From Myxococcales bacterium (lineage in GTDB: Bacteria; Myxococcota_A; Polyangia; GCA-2747355), in contig JAGQIK010000029.1 in the NCBI GenBank assembly GCA_020431405.1, positions 1 to 35,586 of the forward strand: a stretch of DNA of 35,586 nt. The letters are read 5' to 3'. Within the stretch, counting starts at the first letter, position 1; each line of letters opens with the position of its first letter. Position numbers and translations under genes: made by a program. Under the pieces are notes generated by a model. That model did no database searches, had not been told where the DNA came from, and saw nothing but the letters and a program-made list of their open reading frames with translations. Of this stretch, positions 1 through 8,214 are shown in pieces.

Positions 1-2275
1 CGCGTCCCGAGTAGAGCGTCGGGCCGAGCAGGCCCACCGTCGGCAGCCCGCTGGAGGGATCGAGGTCGACGCCCACGTGCTGGCGCGCGCCGCTCACGTC
101 GACGGCGTCGCACAGCAGCCGGTCGGCGATCGCGAGCGCGAGCGTGCGCGGCTCGGCGGCGGGCCTCGAATCGCGGGTCGCGCCGCCGCCGCCGTCCGCG
201 GCAAGCTTGGCGGGTGACGCGGATTCGGCGACGCCGGTTTCGGCCGGGGCGCCATGCAGCCGCTGGCGCGCCGCGCTCGCCGCGTGCAGCGAGGTCTCGA
301 TGAGCGCCGACTGCAGGTGCAGGTCGTCGGGTCCGAGCGCGCGCAGGCCGCGGTGCAGGGCCTGCCAGGGCGCCATCGGCAAGACGTCGCCGGCGATCTC
401 GAGCGGTGCGTGCTGCTCGGCGCCGACGGCGTCGCGCGCGAAGAGGCCGGTGCCATCGGCGCGCGCGAGGAAGCGCGGCACGTCGCCGCGCCACAGCGCG
501 CGGTGCTCGGCGCGCAACACGGGCAGCGCCCAGGGCGGCGCACCATCCTCGAGGGCCGCTGGCGCGAGCCGATCGAAGCTCAGACCGCGCACCACCGCAT
601 CGCGCAACAGCGTGGGGCGACGGCTGTGGCGCAGCAGCGTGTCGTAGGTCGTGGTGGGACGCAGCACCACGCGCGTCCAAGCGCTGCGCAGCGCGGCGAG
701 CGGGCCGCCGTCCTCGCGCGCGAGCGTGTCGGCGTGGGCGGCGAGCGCATCGTAGGTGCAACGGAAGCCTTCGAGCACGCGCGCGCGCCGCTGTGCCGCC
801 GCCTCGCGCGTGCTCGCGCGCGCACCGCCGTCTCGCAGGCGCGGCTGGCTGGCCTGCGAGACGATGCGCTCGGTTGGCACGATGCGCATCTCGTCGCTGT
901 TGGGCGCGCCTTCGAAGCGGTACGCCGTACGCGCCCCGGCAGCTTCGCGCGCGCCGAGGCCGCTGTGGTCGCCGACAAAGCCACCCGGCTCGCGCGACGG
1001 CTGGGGCAGCAAGCCCGTGCGCAGCACCGAGCGGGCGAGGCGGATCGCGGCGTGATCGTCGGCGCTCGCCTCGTCTCCTGCGTCGGGGAGCGCCGGCGCG
1101 AGCAGCGTCTCGTGGTCGACGAGCAGCGGCTGATCGGCGGCGGCGATGAGGTTTTCGTGATGGTAGTCGACGCCCTGCAGCACGTGCACCAGCGCCAGCA
1201 GCGCGCCGCTTCGGCGCTCGAACTGGGCCAGCGCCGCCTCGTCGGGGCACGGCGCGGGCGCGACGCGCTCGACGTAGCCGTACCCGTCGCGCTCGAGCAC
1301 GCGCAGTGCGCGCAGCGCGGGCAGCGGCGCGTCTCGCGCTTCGAGCCACGCCACCAGCGCGAAGAACGCGCGCTCGGTGGTCAGGTCCTTCGGCTTGTAG
1401 ATGACCGCCTGGCCGTCGGCGAAGCGCAGCGCGGCCACCTGCCGCCCGCCATCGTGCGGATCGGAGAGCGACAGGTCGAGGGCGCTGAGCTCGCCGCGCG
1501 CGCCGAAGGTCGCCTCGAGCTGGGCGCGGTCAGCGTCGACCCGCGCCAGCAGCTCGGCGCTGCTCGCGACCCACAGATCGAGGCGCGTCGCCCAAAGGCG
1601 CGCGAGGCACGGATAGCCTGCCAGCAGCGCGGCGGCGCGGGCGCCGTGAAGCTCGGCCACCAGGCCGTCGTAGATCACCGTCGGCGGCGCGCCCTCTGCA
1701 CGCGGCGTGTTCGACGCGGCGCGCTTGGCGTCGAGCTCGCCGAGCAGCGTCTGCGTGCCGGCACGCGCCAGCTCGCGCGCCAGCGCACGAGCGAGCTGAC
1801 GGCGCGGCCGCGCCGCGAGCCTCAGCCAGCGCTCGCCCACCTGTCGCTCGAGCCGCGCGAGCCCAACCCGCACCCACGGCCGGTAGTAGTGCGCGAAGGG
1901 CAGCGGCTCGCTGTCGTCGCCCTCCGCCTCGAGCTCGGCGAGCTCGGCGAGCGTCGGCTCGCCGGTGCCTTCGCGCATGGCGTCGAGCACGTCGCCGATA
2001 ATGTCGAGCCAGGGCGGCCGCGGATAGTCGTCGGCCAGCGTGATCGGCCCCAGCGCCCGCGCGGCGGCGGCGCGATCAAGACCCTCGAGGGCTAGCCGTC
2101 GCTCGAGCGCCGCCTCGCCGCCGAGCAGCGCCTGCCAGCGCCCGAGCAGCGCATCACGGCGCGCCCTCGGCAGCTCGCCAAAGCACTGCGGCTCGCGACG
2201 AAAGAGCGCGAAGCGCTCTACGAGGTCAAACGAGCCGGCGACGAGCCCCAGCCCCGCGCCCTCGCCGCCGCGCAC
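1..2275 (-). CDS. lanM: Class II lanthipeptide synthetase LanM, N-terminal dehydratase part (C-terminus beyond left edge)
   Basis: Translating the minus strand from a GTG at 2275 gives about 758 codons open to the left edge. The frame carries the LanM dehydratase signatures in order. Residues 283-296 (LRFADGQAVIYKPK) match the family block ending YKPR. GYGYVE is near 331-336. YHHENLIA at 371-378 and VDHET at 386-390 match the conserved nucleotide-binding and catalytic region. Later come RPTTTYDTLLRHS and the PRFLARADG block. Enzymes of this family phosphorylate Ser/Thr of a precursor peptide and eliminate phosphate to give Dha/Dhb. A C-terminal LanC-like zinc cyclase normally follows at about residue 700-1000 and would lie outside the window. 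The start is 14 bp after the radical SAM stop with an AGGCGG upstream, so the two are probably co-transcribed. I am sure of the family, less sure of the exact start. Confidence 0.9.
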   Translation of the reverse strand, partial: MRGGEGAGLGLVAGSFDLVERFALFRREPQCFGELPRARRDALLGRWQALLGGEAALERRLALEGLDRAAAARALGPITLADDYPRPPWLDIIGDVLDAMREGTGEPTLAELAELEAEGDDSEPLPFAHYYRPWVRVGLARLERQVGERWLRLAARPRRQLARALARELARAGTQTLLGELDAKRAASNTPRAEGAPPTVIYDGLVAELHGARAAALLAGYPCLARLWATRLDLWVASSAELLARVDADRAQLEATFGARGELSALDLSLSDPHDGGRQVAALRFADGQAVIYKPKDLTTERAFFALVAWLEARDAPLPALRALRVLERDGYGYVERVAPAPCPDEAALAQFERRSGALLALVHVLQGVDYHHENLIAAADQPLLVDHETLLAPALPDAGDEASADDHAAIRLARSVLRTGLLPQPSREPGGFVGDHSGLGAREAAGARTAYRFEGAPNSDEMRIVPTERIVSQASQPRLRDGGARASTREAAAQRRARVLEGFRCTYDALAAHADTLAREDGGPLAALRSAWTRVVLRPTTTYDTLLRHSRRPTLLRDAVVRGLSFDRLAPAALEDGAPPWALPVLRAEHRALWRGDVPRFLARADGTGLFARDAVGAEQHAPLEIAGDVLPMAPWQALHRGLRALGPDDLHLQSALIETSLHAASAARQRLHGAPAETGVAESASPAKLAADGGGGATRDSRPAAEPRTLALAIADRLLCDAVDVSGARQHVGVDLDPSSGLPTVGLLGPTLYSGR

Positions 2276-2289
2276 GACCGCCTGACCGC

Positions 2290-3945
2290 CTACGCGCTGG
2301 CGACCGCCGCGCGCTCGACGCCGGCGAAACGCCGCAGCAGCTTGTCGACCTCGGCTGCCACCTCGGGCCCGCGCGCACGCAGCGTCGCCGCCGGCGTGCG
2401 CTCGACGAACAGCTGCTGGTAGAGCTCGCGTTGCGCGCTGCCGTTGAGCCGCGCCGCATAGGCCTGCGTACGCACCACCGTGCGCGGCTCGCCGGCGATG
2501 GTCACCGCGCGCCGCTCGCCGACCGTCGCCGGCAGCTCGTCGCTGCGCTCGACCAGCACCTCGAAGTAGGTTACCTGCTGCGAGCCGCTCGCCAGCTGGT
2601 CGCCCACGCGGCGGATGAAGTTGGCGTCGGTGAGCGACTCGCCTTCGTCGAGGCACGCGCCGAGGGCGGCGAGCGTCTCGGCGTCGCGCTGGCGGCGCAG
2701 CGCGCGCGTGCGCTGCACGTCGAGGTTGTGATAGGCGTGGCCGTCGTCGATGGTCAGCCGGTAGCGCCGCATCTCCATCGGGATGTCGATCAGCTCGAAG
2801 CGCAGGTCCGGGAACGCCCCGCGCACGTCCTCGAAGGAGCAGCCGTCCAGCGAGTGCGTGCGGTTGATCCACCAGATCGACGACGGCAGCAGGATGCGCC
2901 CCAGGGGACGATCCGCGCGCCGCTCGCGCAGCATCGCCTCGATGGCGGCGATGATGTTGGTCGACGTCAGCGAGGTGGTGAAGCTGGTGGTGCCGCCCAG
3001 CGAGTCCGATACGTCGACCACGTCGATGCCCTCGTCGACCACCAACGCACGCATCATCGGCGCGGCGCCGCGCGAGGTGAAGATCACGTCGCCCGCCCGC
3101 GCCTCGTAGCGGCGCAGCAGCGCGCGCAGCATGTTGCGGAAGCGGAAGACATAGGCGTCGGGCGGCGAGTGCAAGAAGATGTCGGCGAAGCTCTCGTAGC
3201 GCTCGCGATGCTTGACCAGGTACGCCGCCAGCTCGCTGAAGTCACAAGCTTCCTTGGCGAGATCGGCCATATCCTGGCCGTGCAGCTGGTTGTAGTGCAG
3301 GTAGGTAATGATCACCGACGCGCGCTCGCCGCTCTTGGCGACGGCGCCGCGGATCACCTCCAGGTCGGCCAGCGTGCGCTCGAAGCCGAGGTTGAGCATG
3401 TACAGCCGCGGCGCGCGCAGCACGCTGACCAGCTCCGCGAGCTTGGCGCCGCTGACGTAGCGCTTGAATAGACGCGGGCGCATCTCCTCGTCGAAGCTCA
3501 TCGCCGACAGGCCCAGGCGGAACGTGTCGGGGTAGGCCTCGGTGAGGCGCTTGGCGAGCGCCGGCTCGAGGAAGTTGCCCGGCGTCGAGAGATAGAGGCG
3601 CTTGCCACGCGCGTCGTTATTGCCGGCGAGCCGCATGATCTGGTCGTCGCTGAGCCCCTGCACGAACGGGTCGGACATCGACGAGTAGTGCACTGTGCCG
3701 TCGTCGAAATATACCGGCGACACCGGGAAGGCGATCTGTCCGGCGTGCTGCAGCTCGTCCATGTAGTGGTCGAACGAGGCGTCGTCGTAGGTGGGGATCT
3801 TCGCCAGCTTCACCGCCGGAAAGATCTTGTGCATGTGGTACTCGTAACAGAACTTGCAGCCGGCGGGACAAGGCGAGCGCAGGGGCATCACCCCGGCGTC
3901 GGCAGCGGCCTCGAGCAGCGCCAGATGTTCGTCGCCTCGCTTCAT
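2290..3945 (-). CDS. Radical SAM enzyme, probable RiPP tailoring enzyme
   Basis: A 551-residue protein. The CX3CX2C cluster motif for the radical SAM [4Fe-4S] centre is Cys26, Cys30, Cys33 (CPAGCKFCYEY), placed close to the N-terminus. The C-terminal part has very few cysteines, so there is no SPASM or twitch domain with auxiliary clusters. The C-terminal 250 residues, containing DVIFTSRGAAPMM and LLPSSIWWINRTHSLDGC, are a domain I do not recognise. The ATG at 3945 has AGGAG about 9 nt upstream; the same frame stays open far upstream, but that part is antisense to the carbamoyltransferase gene. It is followed after 14 bp by lanM and transcribed away from the carbamoyltransferase gene. Its position suggests a radical modification of the same peptide (inference); the chemistry (epimerisation, methylation, crosslink, other) cannot be read from the sequence. 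Confidence 0.87.
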   Translation of the reverse strand: MKRGDEHLALLEAAADAGVMPLRSPCPAGCKFCYEYHMHKIFPAVKLAKIPTYDDASFDHYMDELQHAGQIAFPVSPVYFDDGTVHYSSMSDPFVQGLSDDQIMRLAGNNDARGKRLYLSTPGNFLEPALAKRLTEAYPDTFRLGLSAMSFDEEMRPRLFKRYVSGAKLAELVSVLRAPRLYMLNLGFERTLADLEVIRGAVAKSGERASVIITYLHYNQLHGQDMADLAKEACDFSELAAYLVKHRERYESFADIFLHSPPDAYVFRFRNMLRALLRRYEARAGDVIFTSRGAAPMMRALVVDEGIDVVDVSDSLGGTTSFTTSLTSTNIIAAIEAMLRERRADRPLGRILLPSSIWWINRTHSLDGCSFEDVRGAFPDLRFELIDIPMEMRRYRLTIDDGHAYHNLDVQRTRALRRQRDAETLAALGACLDEGESLTDANFIRRVGDQLASGSQQVTYFEVLVERSDELPATVGERRAVTIAGEPRTVVRTQAYAARLNGSAQRELYQQLFVERTPAATLRARGPEVAAEVDKLLRRFAGVERAAVASA

Positions 3946-4074
3946 CGTCCGTCTCTCCTGGAGCGGTGCGCAACGGGTCAGCGTACCACGAAGTCTCGAT
4001 GCAGCTTCGCTCCGCGTGTCGCACGCCGAGAGGCGCAGAAAAGCGCTGCGCCCGCTGCTACCATCCTCGGTCAG
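3946..4074. promoter_or_regulatory. Divergent intergenic region between radical SAM and carbamoyltransferase genes
   Basis: This 129-bp gap must hold the 5' ends of both divergent transcripts of the peptide-modification cluster. The only clear element is the AGGAG ribosome binding site of the minus-strand gene next to 3946-3960. No convincing -35/-10 pair is visible in this GC-rich stretch, and no credible precursor-peptide reading frame was found here. Confidence 0.4.
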
Positions 4075-5904
4075 ATGACAAACGCTGCCGACGACAAGGT
4101 CGTATTCGGGGTCAACATCAGCCACGACATGGCGTGCGCCGCCATCGTCGGTGGCGAGGTCAAGGTCGCCATCGCCGAGGAGCGGCTCAACCGCGTCAAG
4201 CACTGCACCGGCGCGACCCAGTTCGGGCGCATCATCCCCTACCGCGCGATCCGCTACTGCTGCGACGTGCTCGGCATCCACCCGCGCGAGGTCGACCTCT
4301 TCGTCGCCAACTCGTGCCGCAGCAACGCGCGCGCGATCCTCGCCTCGCAGCTGATCGGCATCGACGACGAGCGCGTGGTGACCCTGCCCCACCCCGCCCA
4401 TCACCTCGCCCACGCCTACTCGGCGCTCTACTGCTCGCCCTTCCGCGAGGCGGCCGTGCTGATCATGGACGCCAACGGCTCGTTCATGGAGCAGCCTGGC
4501 ACGCGCCCCGACTCGCTGCTGCTGCAGCAGAAGGAGCACTACGCCTGCTTTCGCGGCGACGACGAAGAGCTCGCGCTGGTTCATCGCGAGTTCATCGACC
4601 CCGGCGAGGTCAGCGTCGGCGAGATGTACAACATCTACTCGGCCGCGCTGCAGCTGACGTTCAAAGACGGCACCTACGGCATGGACGATCCGCTCTCGGC
4701 GGGCGGCAAGCTGATGGGCCTCGCCTCGCATGACCTCGGCCGCGCGCCCGCTGCCGAGCTGTGGCCGCGCGGCGAACGCGACGGCGACAGCTGGCGCCAC
4801 CTCGGCGTGCGCACCGACCGCCTCGTCGAGCAGATCGCCAAACACGGCCTCGTCGAGCGCCACGACCGCGGCCTCGATCGCGTGTTCGGTTTCTCCATGC
4901 GGCGCTTCGTCGACTTCGTGCTGCGCGGCGAGCGCAGCCTCTCCGACCCGCGCTACCTCGCGCTGGCCGGCGAGGCGCAGCGCACGCTCGAAGCCGTGCT
5001 GCTCGAGCTCGGCGCGCGGCTCGCGCGCGTCACGGGGCTCTCGAACCTGTGTCTCGCCGGCGGCACGATGCTCAACGTCACCGCGGGCACGCGCATGCTC
5101 GAAGAGCTCGACTTCGAGCGGCTCTTCATCCAACCCGCCGCCAACGACGCGGGCAACGCCATCGGTGCCGGCCTCTATGGCTACCGCGAGCTGCTCGGCG
5201 GGCGGCGCCGCCCCTACCTCGACAAGCCCTACGACACCTGCCTCGGGCGCGTGTACTCGAGCGCCGAGATCGAAGCCGCTATCGAGCGCGCCAAGGCTCG
5301 GCTCGCCAGCGCTGGCTCGGGAGCGAGCTTTTCGGCGCGCCGTTGCGAGCGCCTCGACAGCCGCGCAGAGGCGTTGATGCCGTACCTGCTCGAAGACCGC
5401 GTCATCGCCGTCTTCGACGGGCGCTCCGAGTTCGGGCCGCGCGCGCTGGGCCACCGCAGCCTGCTGGCGCTGCCGCGCGACGCTGCCATGCGCGACCGCA
5501 TGAACGAGCTCAAACACCGCGAGTGGTATCGCCCCGTGGCACCGGCGATCCTCGCCGAGCACTTCGACGAGTACTTCGAGGCGCCCTTTTCCAGCGTGCC
5601 CTACATGACGCTCGCCGCGCGCTGCCGGCCGATCGTCGCCGAGCGCGCCCCCGCCGTGCGCCACGTCGACAACTCGGCGCGCCCACAGACCGTCACCGCC
5701 GAGCAGAGCCCGCTGATGTTTCGCCTGCTGCAGGGCGCCAAACAAGCCACTGGCACGCCGATCCTCGTCAACACGTCGTTCAACGTGCAGGGCGAGCCCA
5801 TCGTCGAGACGCCCGACGAAGCGATCGCCTCGTTTCTCGGCGCGCCGCTGTGCGCAGCGCTGAGCCTCGGCGACTTCGTGCTCGAGAAGGACAATCGTGA
5901 CTAG
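4075..5904 (+). CDS. Carbamoyltransferase, NodU/CmcH/TobZ family
   Basis: A 609-residue protein with both domains of the O-carbamoyltransferase family. The N-terminal Kae1-like domain begins FGVNISHDMACAAIV and has the metal-binding HHLAH at residues 109-113 followed by AYSALYC. The C-terminal YrdC-like domain contains GPRALGHRSLLALP (about 453-466), the EWYRPVAPAI block and NTSFNVQGEP (about 566-575). Family members transfer carbamoyl from carbamoyl phosphate via carbamoyl-AMP to a hydroxyl of a sugar or natural product. The start is the ATG at 4075, where conservation with the family begins; upstream in-frame sequence is antisense to the radical SAM gene. The stop overlaps the YcaO start by 8 bp, so the two are translationally coupled. 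The acceptor could be a Ser/Thr side chain of the peptide or a sugar added to it; this is inference. Confidence 0.92.
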   Translation: MTNAADDKVVFGVNISHDMACAAIVGGEVKVAIAEERLNRVKHCTGATQFGRIIPYRAIRYCCDVLGIHPREVDLFVANSCRSNARAILASQLIGIDDERVVTLPHPAHHLAHAYSALYCSPFREAAVLIMDANGSFMEQPGTRPDSLLLQQKEHYACFRGDDEELALVHREFIDPGEVSVGEMYNIYSAALQLTFKDGTYGMDDPLSAGGKLMGLASHDLGRAPAAELWPRGERDGDSWRHLGVRTDRLVEQIAKHGLVERHDRGLDRVFGFSMRRFVDFVLRGERSLSDPRYLALAGEAQRTLEAVLLELGARLARVTGLSNLCLAGGTMLNVTAGTRMLEELDFERLFIQPAANDAGNAIGAGLYGYRELLGGRRRPYLDKPYDTCLGRVYSSAEIEAAIERAKARLASAGSGASFSARRCERLDSRAEALMPYLLEDRVIAVFDGRSEFGPRALGHRSLLALPRDAAMRDRMNELKHREWYRPVAPAILAEHFDEYFEAPFSSVPYMTLAARCRPIVAERAPAVRHVDNSARPQTVTAEQSPLMFRLLQGAKQATGTPILVNTSFNVQGEPIVETPDEAIASFLGAPLCAALSLGDFVLEKDNRD

Positions 5905-7168
5905 CGCTCGTCCGCTGTTCGACTCGCCGGCGCCCAAGGGCTACGCCACGGGCACCACGCGCACGCGCGCGCCCGCCGAGACGCTGGCGCTGATCGAGCC
6001 GCTGGTGGCGCGCTTCGGCGTCACGCGGCTGGCCAACATCACCGGCCTCGATCGCATCGGCATCCCGGTCTACCAAGCGGTACGTCCCAACGCGCGCTCG
6101 CTGTCGGTCTCGCAGGGCAAGGGGCTCGACGCGCCGAGCGCGCAGGTCTCGGCGCTGATGGAGTCGCTCGAGTCGTACCACGCCGAGCACGCCCGCTGCG
6201 CCGTGCGCCTCGAGAGCCAGCGCGCCCTGGCGCGCGAGGCCCGCGTCGCCGATCCGACGCGCCTTCCGCTGGCGCGCGGCACACACTACCAACCCGACGC
6301 ACCGCTGCCGTGGACCGCCGCGCGCGACCTGCGCAGCGACGAGCCGGTGTTCGTGCCGTTCGAGATCGTGCACGCCAACTTCACCGTGCCGCGCGTGCCA
6401 GGCAGCGGCGCGTTCTCGCCGAGCACCAGCGGGCTCGGCTCGGGCAACCACATCGCCGAGGCCACGCTGCACGGCATCTGCGAGCTGATCGAGCGCGACG
6501 CCGAGACGCTATGGCGAATCGCCGGCGGCGAGGCGGGCAGCGCTTATCGCGTGGCGCCCGAGAGCATCGACTACGCGCCGGCGCGCGCGCTCGTCGAGCG
6601 CTTCAAGGCCGCCGGGCTCGACGTGATGATCTGGGACATGACGTCCGACGTGCAGGTGGCGGCGTTCTCGGTGATCGTCTTCGACCCCGAGTCCGACGCC
6701 GACCTCAACCCATCGCCGGCCGCCGATGGCTCGGGCGCCCACCCCGACCGCGACGTCGCGCTCTGCCGCGCGCTGACCGAAGCGGCGCAGAGCCGGCTGA
6801 CCGCTATCGCCGGCTCGCGCGACGATTTCACGCTGGCGCTCTATCAAGGCACGCAGCGCGCCGAGGTGCTCGATCACTTCCGCACGCTGGCGCGCGCGCC
6901 CGCCGAGCGCAGCTTCGAAGAGGTGCCGGTCTTTCGCGGCGAGAGCATCGACGACGACCTCGAGCACGTGCTCGATCGCCTCGCCGGACGCGGCATGAGC
7001 GAGGTGCTGGTGATCGACCTCTCCAGCCCCGAGCTGGCCGAGACGCCGGGGCTGCGCTTCGCGCGCACCGTGGTGGTAGGGCTCGAGACGTCGATCGCTT
7101 CGCCCTCCTACGCCCCGCGCGAGCGCGCCCTGGCGCGACTGGCGGCGCTCGAGGCGGCCGGCGCATGA
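5897..7168 (+). CDS. YcaO-domain protein, TfuA-associated (probable peptide thioamidation or cyclodehydration)
   Basis: A 423-residue stand-alone YcaO protein starting with a GTG inside the end of the carbamoyltransferase gene. The family ATP/Mg site is visible as Glu-rich helices: MESLESYHAE (88-97), then STSGLGSGNHIAEA (about 176-189) leading into ICELIERDAE with E196 and E199, and RALTEAAQSR near 290. YcaO enzymes phosphorylate a backbone amide oxygen with ATP, allowing attack by a Cys/Ser/Thr side chain (azoline) or external sulfide (thioamide). The C-terminus ends YAPRERALARLAALEAAGA and lacks the PxPxP tail usual in azoline-forming YcaOs. No ThiF/Ocin-type partner is adjacent; instead tfuA overlaps its stop by 4 bp (ATGA). 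That arrangement is typical of thioamide-forming pairs, so thioamidation is the favoured reading. Confidence 0.92.
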   Translation: MTSARPLFDSPAPKGYATGTTRTRAPAETLALIEPLVARFGVTRLANITGLDRIGIPVYQAVRPNARSLSVSQGKGLDAPSAQVSALMESLESYHAEHARCAVRLESQRALAREARVADPTRLPLARGTHYQPDAPLPWTAARDLRSDEPVFVPFEIVHANFTVPRVPGSGAFSPSTSGLGSGNHIAEATLHGICELIERDAETLWRIAGGEAGSAYRVAPESIDYAPARALVERFKAAGLDVMIWDMTSDVQVAAFSVIVFDPESDADLNPSPAADGSGAHPDRDVALCRALTEAAQSRLTAIAGSRDDFTLALYQGTQRAEVLDHFRTLARAPAERSFEEVPVFRGESIDDDLEHVLDRLAGRGMSEVLVIDLSSPELAETPGLRFARTVVVGLETSIASPSYAPRERALARLAALEAAGA

Positions 7169-8214
7169 GCGAGACGCGCAGCAGCGAGACGGTCGTCTTC
7201 CTCGGCCCGACCCTCGCGGCCGAACGCGCCAGCGCGGCGCTCGAGGGCGCCGAGCTGCGGCCGCCGGCGCGCGCCGGAGATGTGCTGCGCGCGCTTCGCG
7301 ACGGGGCGCGGCGCATCGCGATCATCGACGGCTACTTCGACCGCGTGCCCTCCGTCTGGCACAAGGAGATCCTCTTCGCGCTCGAGCGCGGCGCGCTGGT
7401 CTATGGCGCCTCGAGCATGGGCGCGCTGCGCGCGGCCGAGCTTCACAGCTTCGGCATGATCGGCGTCGGCCGCATCTTCGAGATGTATCGCGACGGCGAG
7501 CTCTGCGACGACGACGAGGTCACGATCATCCACGGTCCCGCAGACAGCGGCTACCGCGCGCTCTCCGAGGCGATGGTCAACGTGCGGCATCGTTTGGCCG
7601 AAGCCGTGGCCGCCTCGGTGCTGGCCGCGAGCGCGGCGGCGCAGATCATCGGCGCGGTCAAGGCGCTGCCCTATCGCGCGCGAAGCTACGGCCGGCTGCT
7701 GGCGCTTGCCGCCGATTCGCCACAGCTCGAAGGCGACACCCTCGAACGGCTGCGCGCCTTCGTCGAGACCCCGCACGACAGCCTCAAGACCCTCGACGCG
7801 CTCGCGCTGCTCGAGCGCATGGCGGCAGGCGAGGACGACGCGCCGCGCAGCGAGCGGCCGCGCGTGGAACGCACGGTCTTTCTCGAGCGGCTGCGCCTCG
7901 AGGTGGCGCGCGAAGCACGGCCGCAGGCCAGCGCCAGCAGCAGCGACGGCGACGATGACGACGACGCGCCGCCAGCCGACGAGCGCGCGCTGCTCGAGCT
8001 GCTCGCCCGCCAGCACGCCGACCTCTTGGCGCTGCGCCCCGACGAGCACGCCCTCGAACAGGCCGCGCACGAGCTGGGGCTGCCGCCCGAGCATCCGCGG
8101 GTGCGCGAGCGCTCCTTCGTGCTGCACCTGCGGCGGCTCTACGGGCCCGAGATCGATCAGCGCGTACGCCGCACGAAGACATCGACCTCGTCGAAGTTGC
8201 CGTCGGCCAAGTAG
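7165..8214 (+). CDS. tfuA: TfuA-like protein, YcaO partner
   Basis: A 349-residue protein whose first 120 residues match the TfuA core: VVFLGPTL (10-17), LRPPARAGDV (31-40), IAIIDGYF (51-58), VPSVWHKEIL (61-70), VYGASSMGALRAAEL (79-93), then FGMIGVGRIFEMYRDG and CDDDEVT. TfuA partners are thought to deliver sulfur to, or stimulate, YcaO enzymes in thioamide formation. After the core comes a helical region, an acidic low-complexity linker (SDGDDDDDAPPADE, about 258-271) and a further helical C-terminal segment I cannot assign. The ATG overlaps the ycaO stop (ATGA), indicating translational coupling. The last 58 bp overlap the 3' end of the convergent glycosyltransferase gene, so the Ser/Thr/Lys-rich tail (RRTKTSTSSKLPSAK) may be a run-on extension. 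Confidence 0.93.
   Translation: MSETRSSETVVFLGPTLAAERASAALEGAELRPPARAGDVLRALRDGARRIAIIDGYFDRVPSVWHKEILFALERGALVYGASSMGALRAAELHSFGMIGVGRIFEMYRDGELCDDDEVTIIHGPADSGYRALSEAMVNVRHRLAEAVAASVLAASAAAQIIGAVKALPYRARSYGRLLALAADSPQLEGDTLERLRAFVETPHDSLKTLDALALLERMAAGEDDAPRSERPRVERTVFLERLRLEVAREARPQASASSSDGDDDDDAPPADERALLELLARQHADLLALRPDEHALEQAAHELGLPPEHPRVRERSFVLHLRRLYGPEIDQRVRRTKTSTSSKLPSAK

Noticed and set aside
254-2095. 613-codon open frame on the plus strand
   Set aside because: Antisense to the LanM coding frame, which has strong family motifs; composition is Arg/Gly/Ala-rich shadow typical of high-GC DNA.
3946-4074. Possible precursor peptide gene in the divergent gap
   Set aside because: Frames here are short, Arg-rich and lack a leader/core layout or a ribosome binding site.
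3946-5937. Long N-terminal extension of the radical SAM frame on the minus strand
   Set aside because: It is antisense to the carbamoyltransferase gene and has no family match; the ATG at 3945 has a good ribosome binding site and homology begins there.
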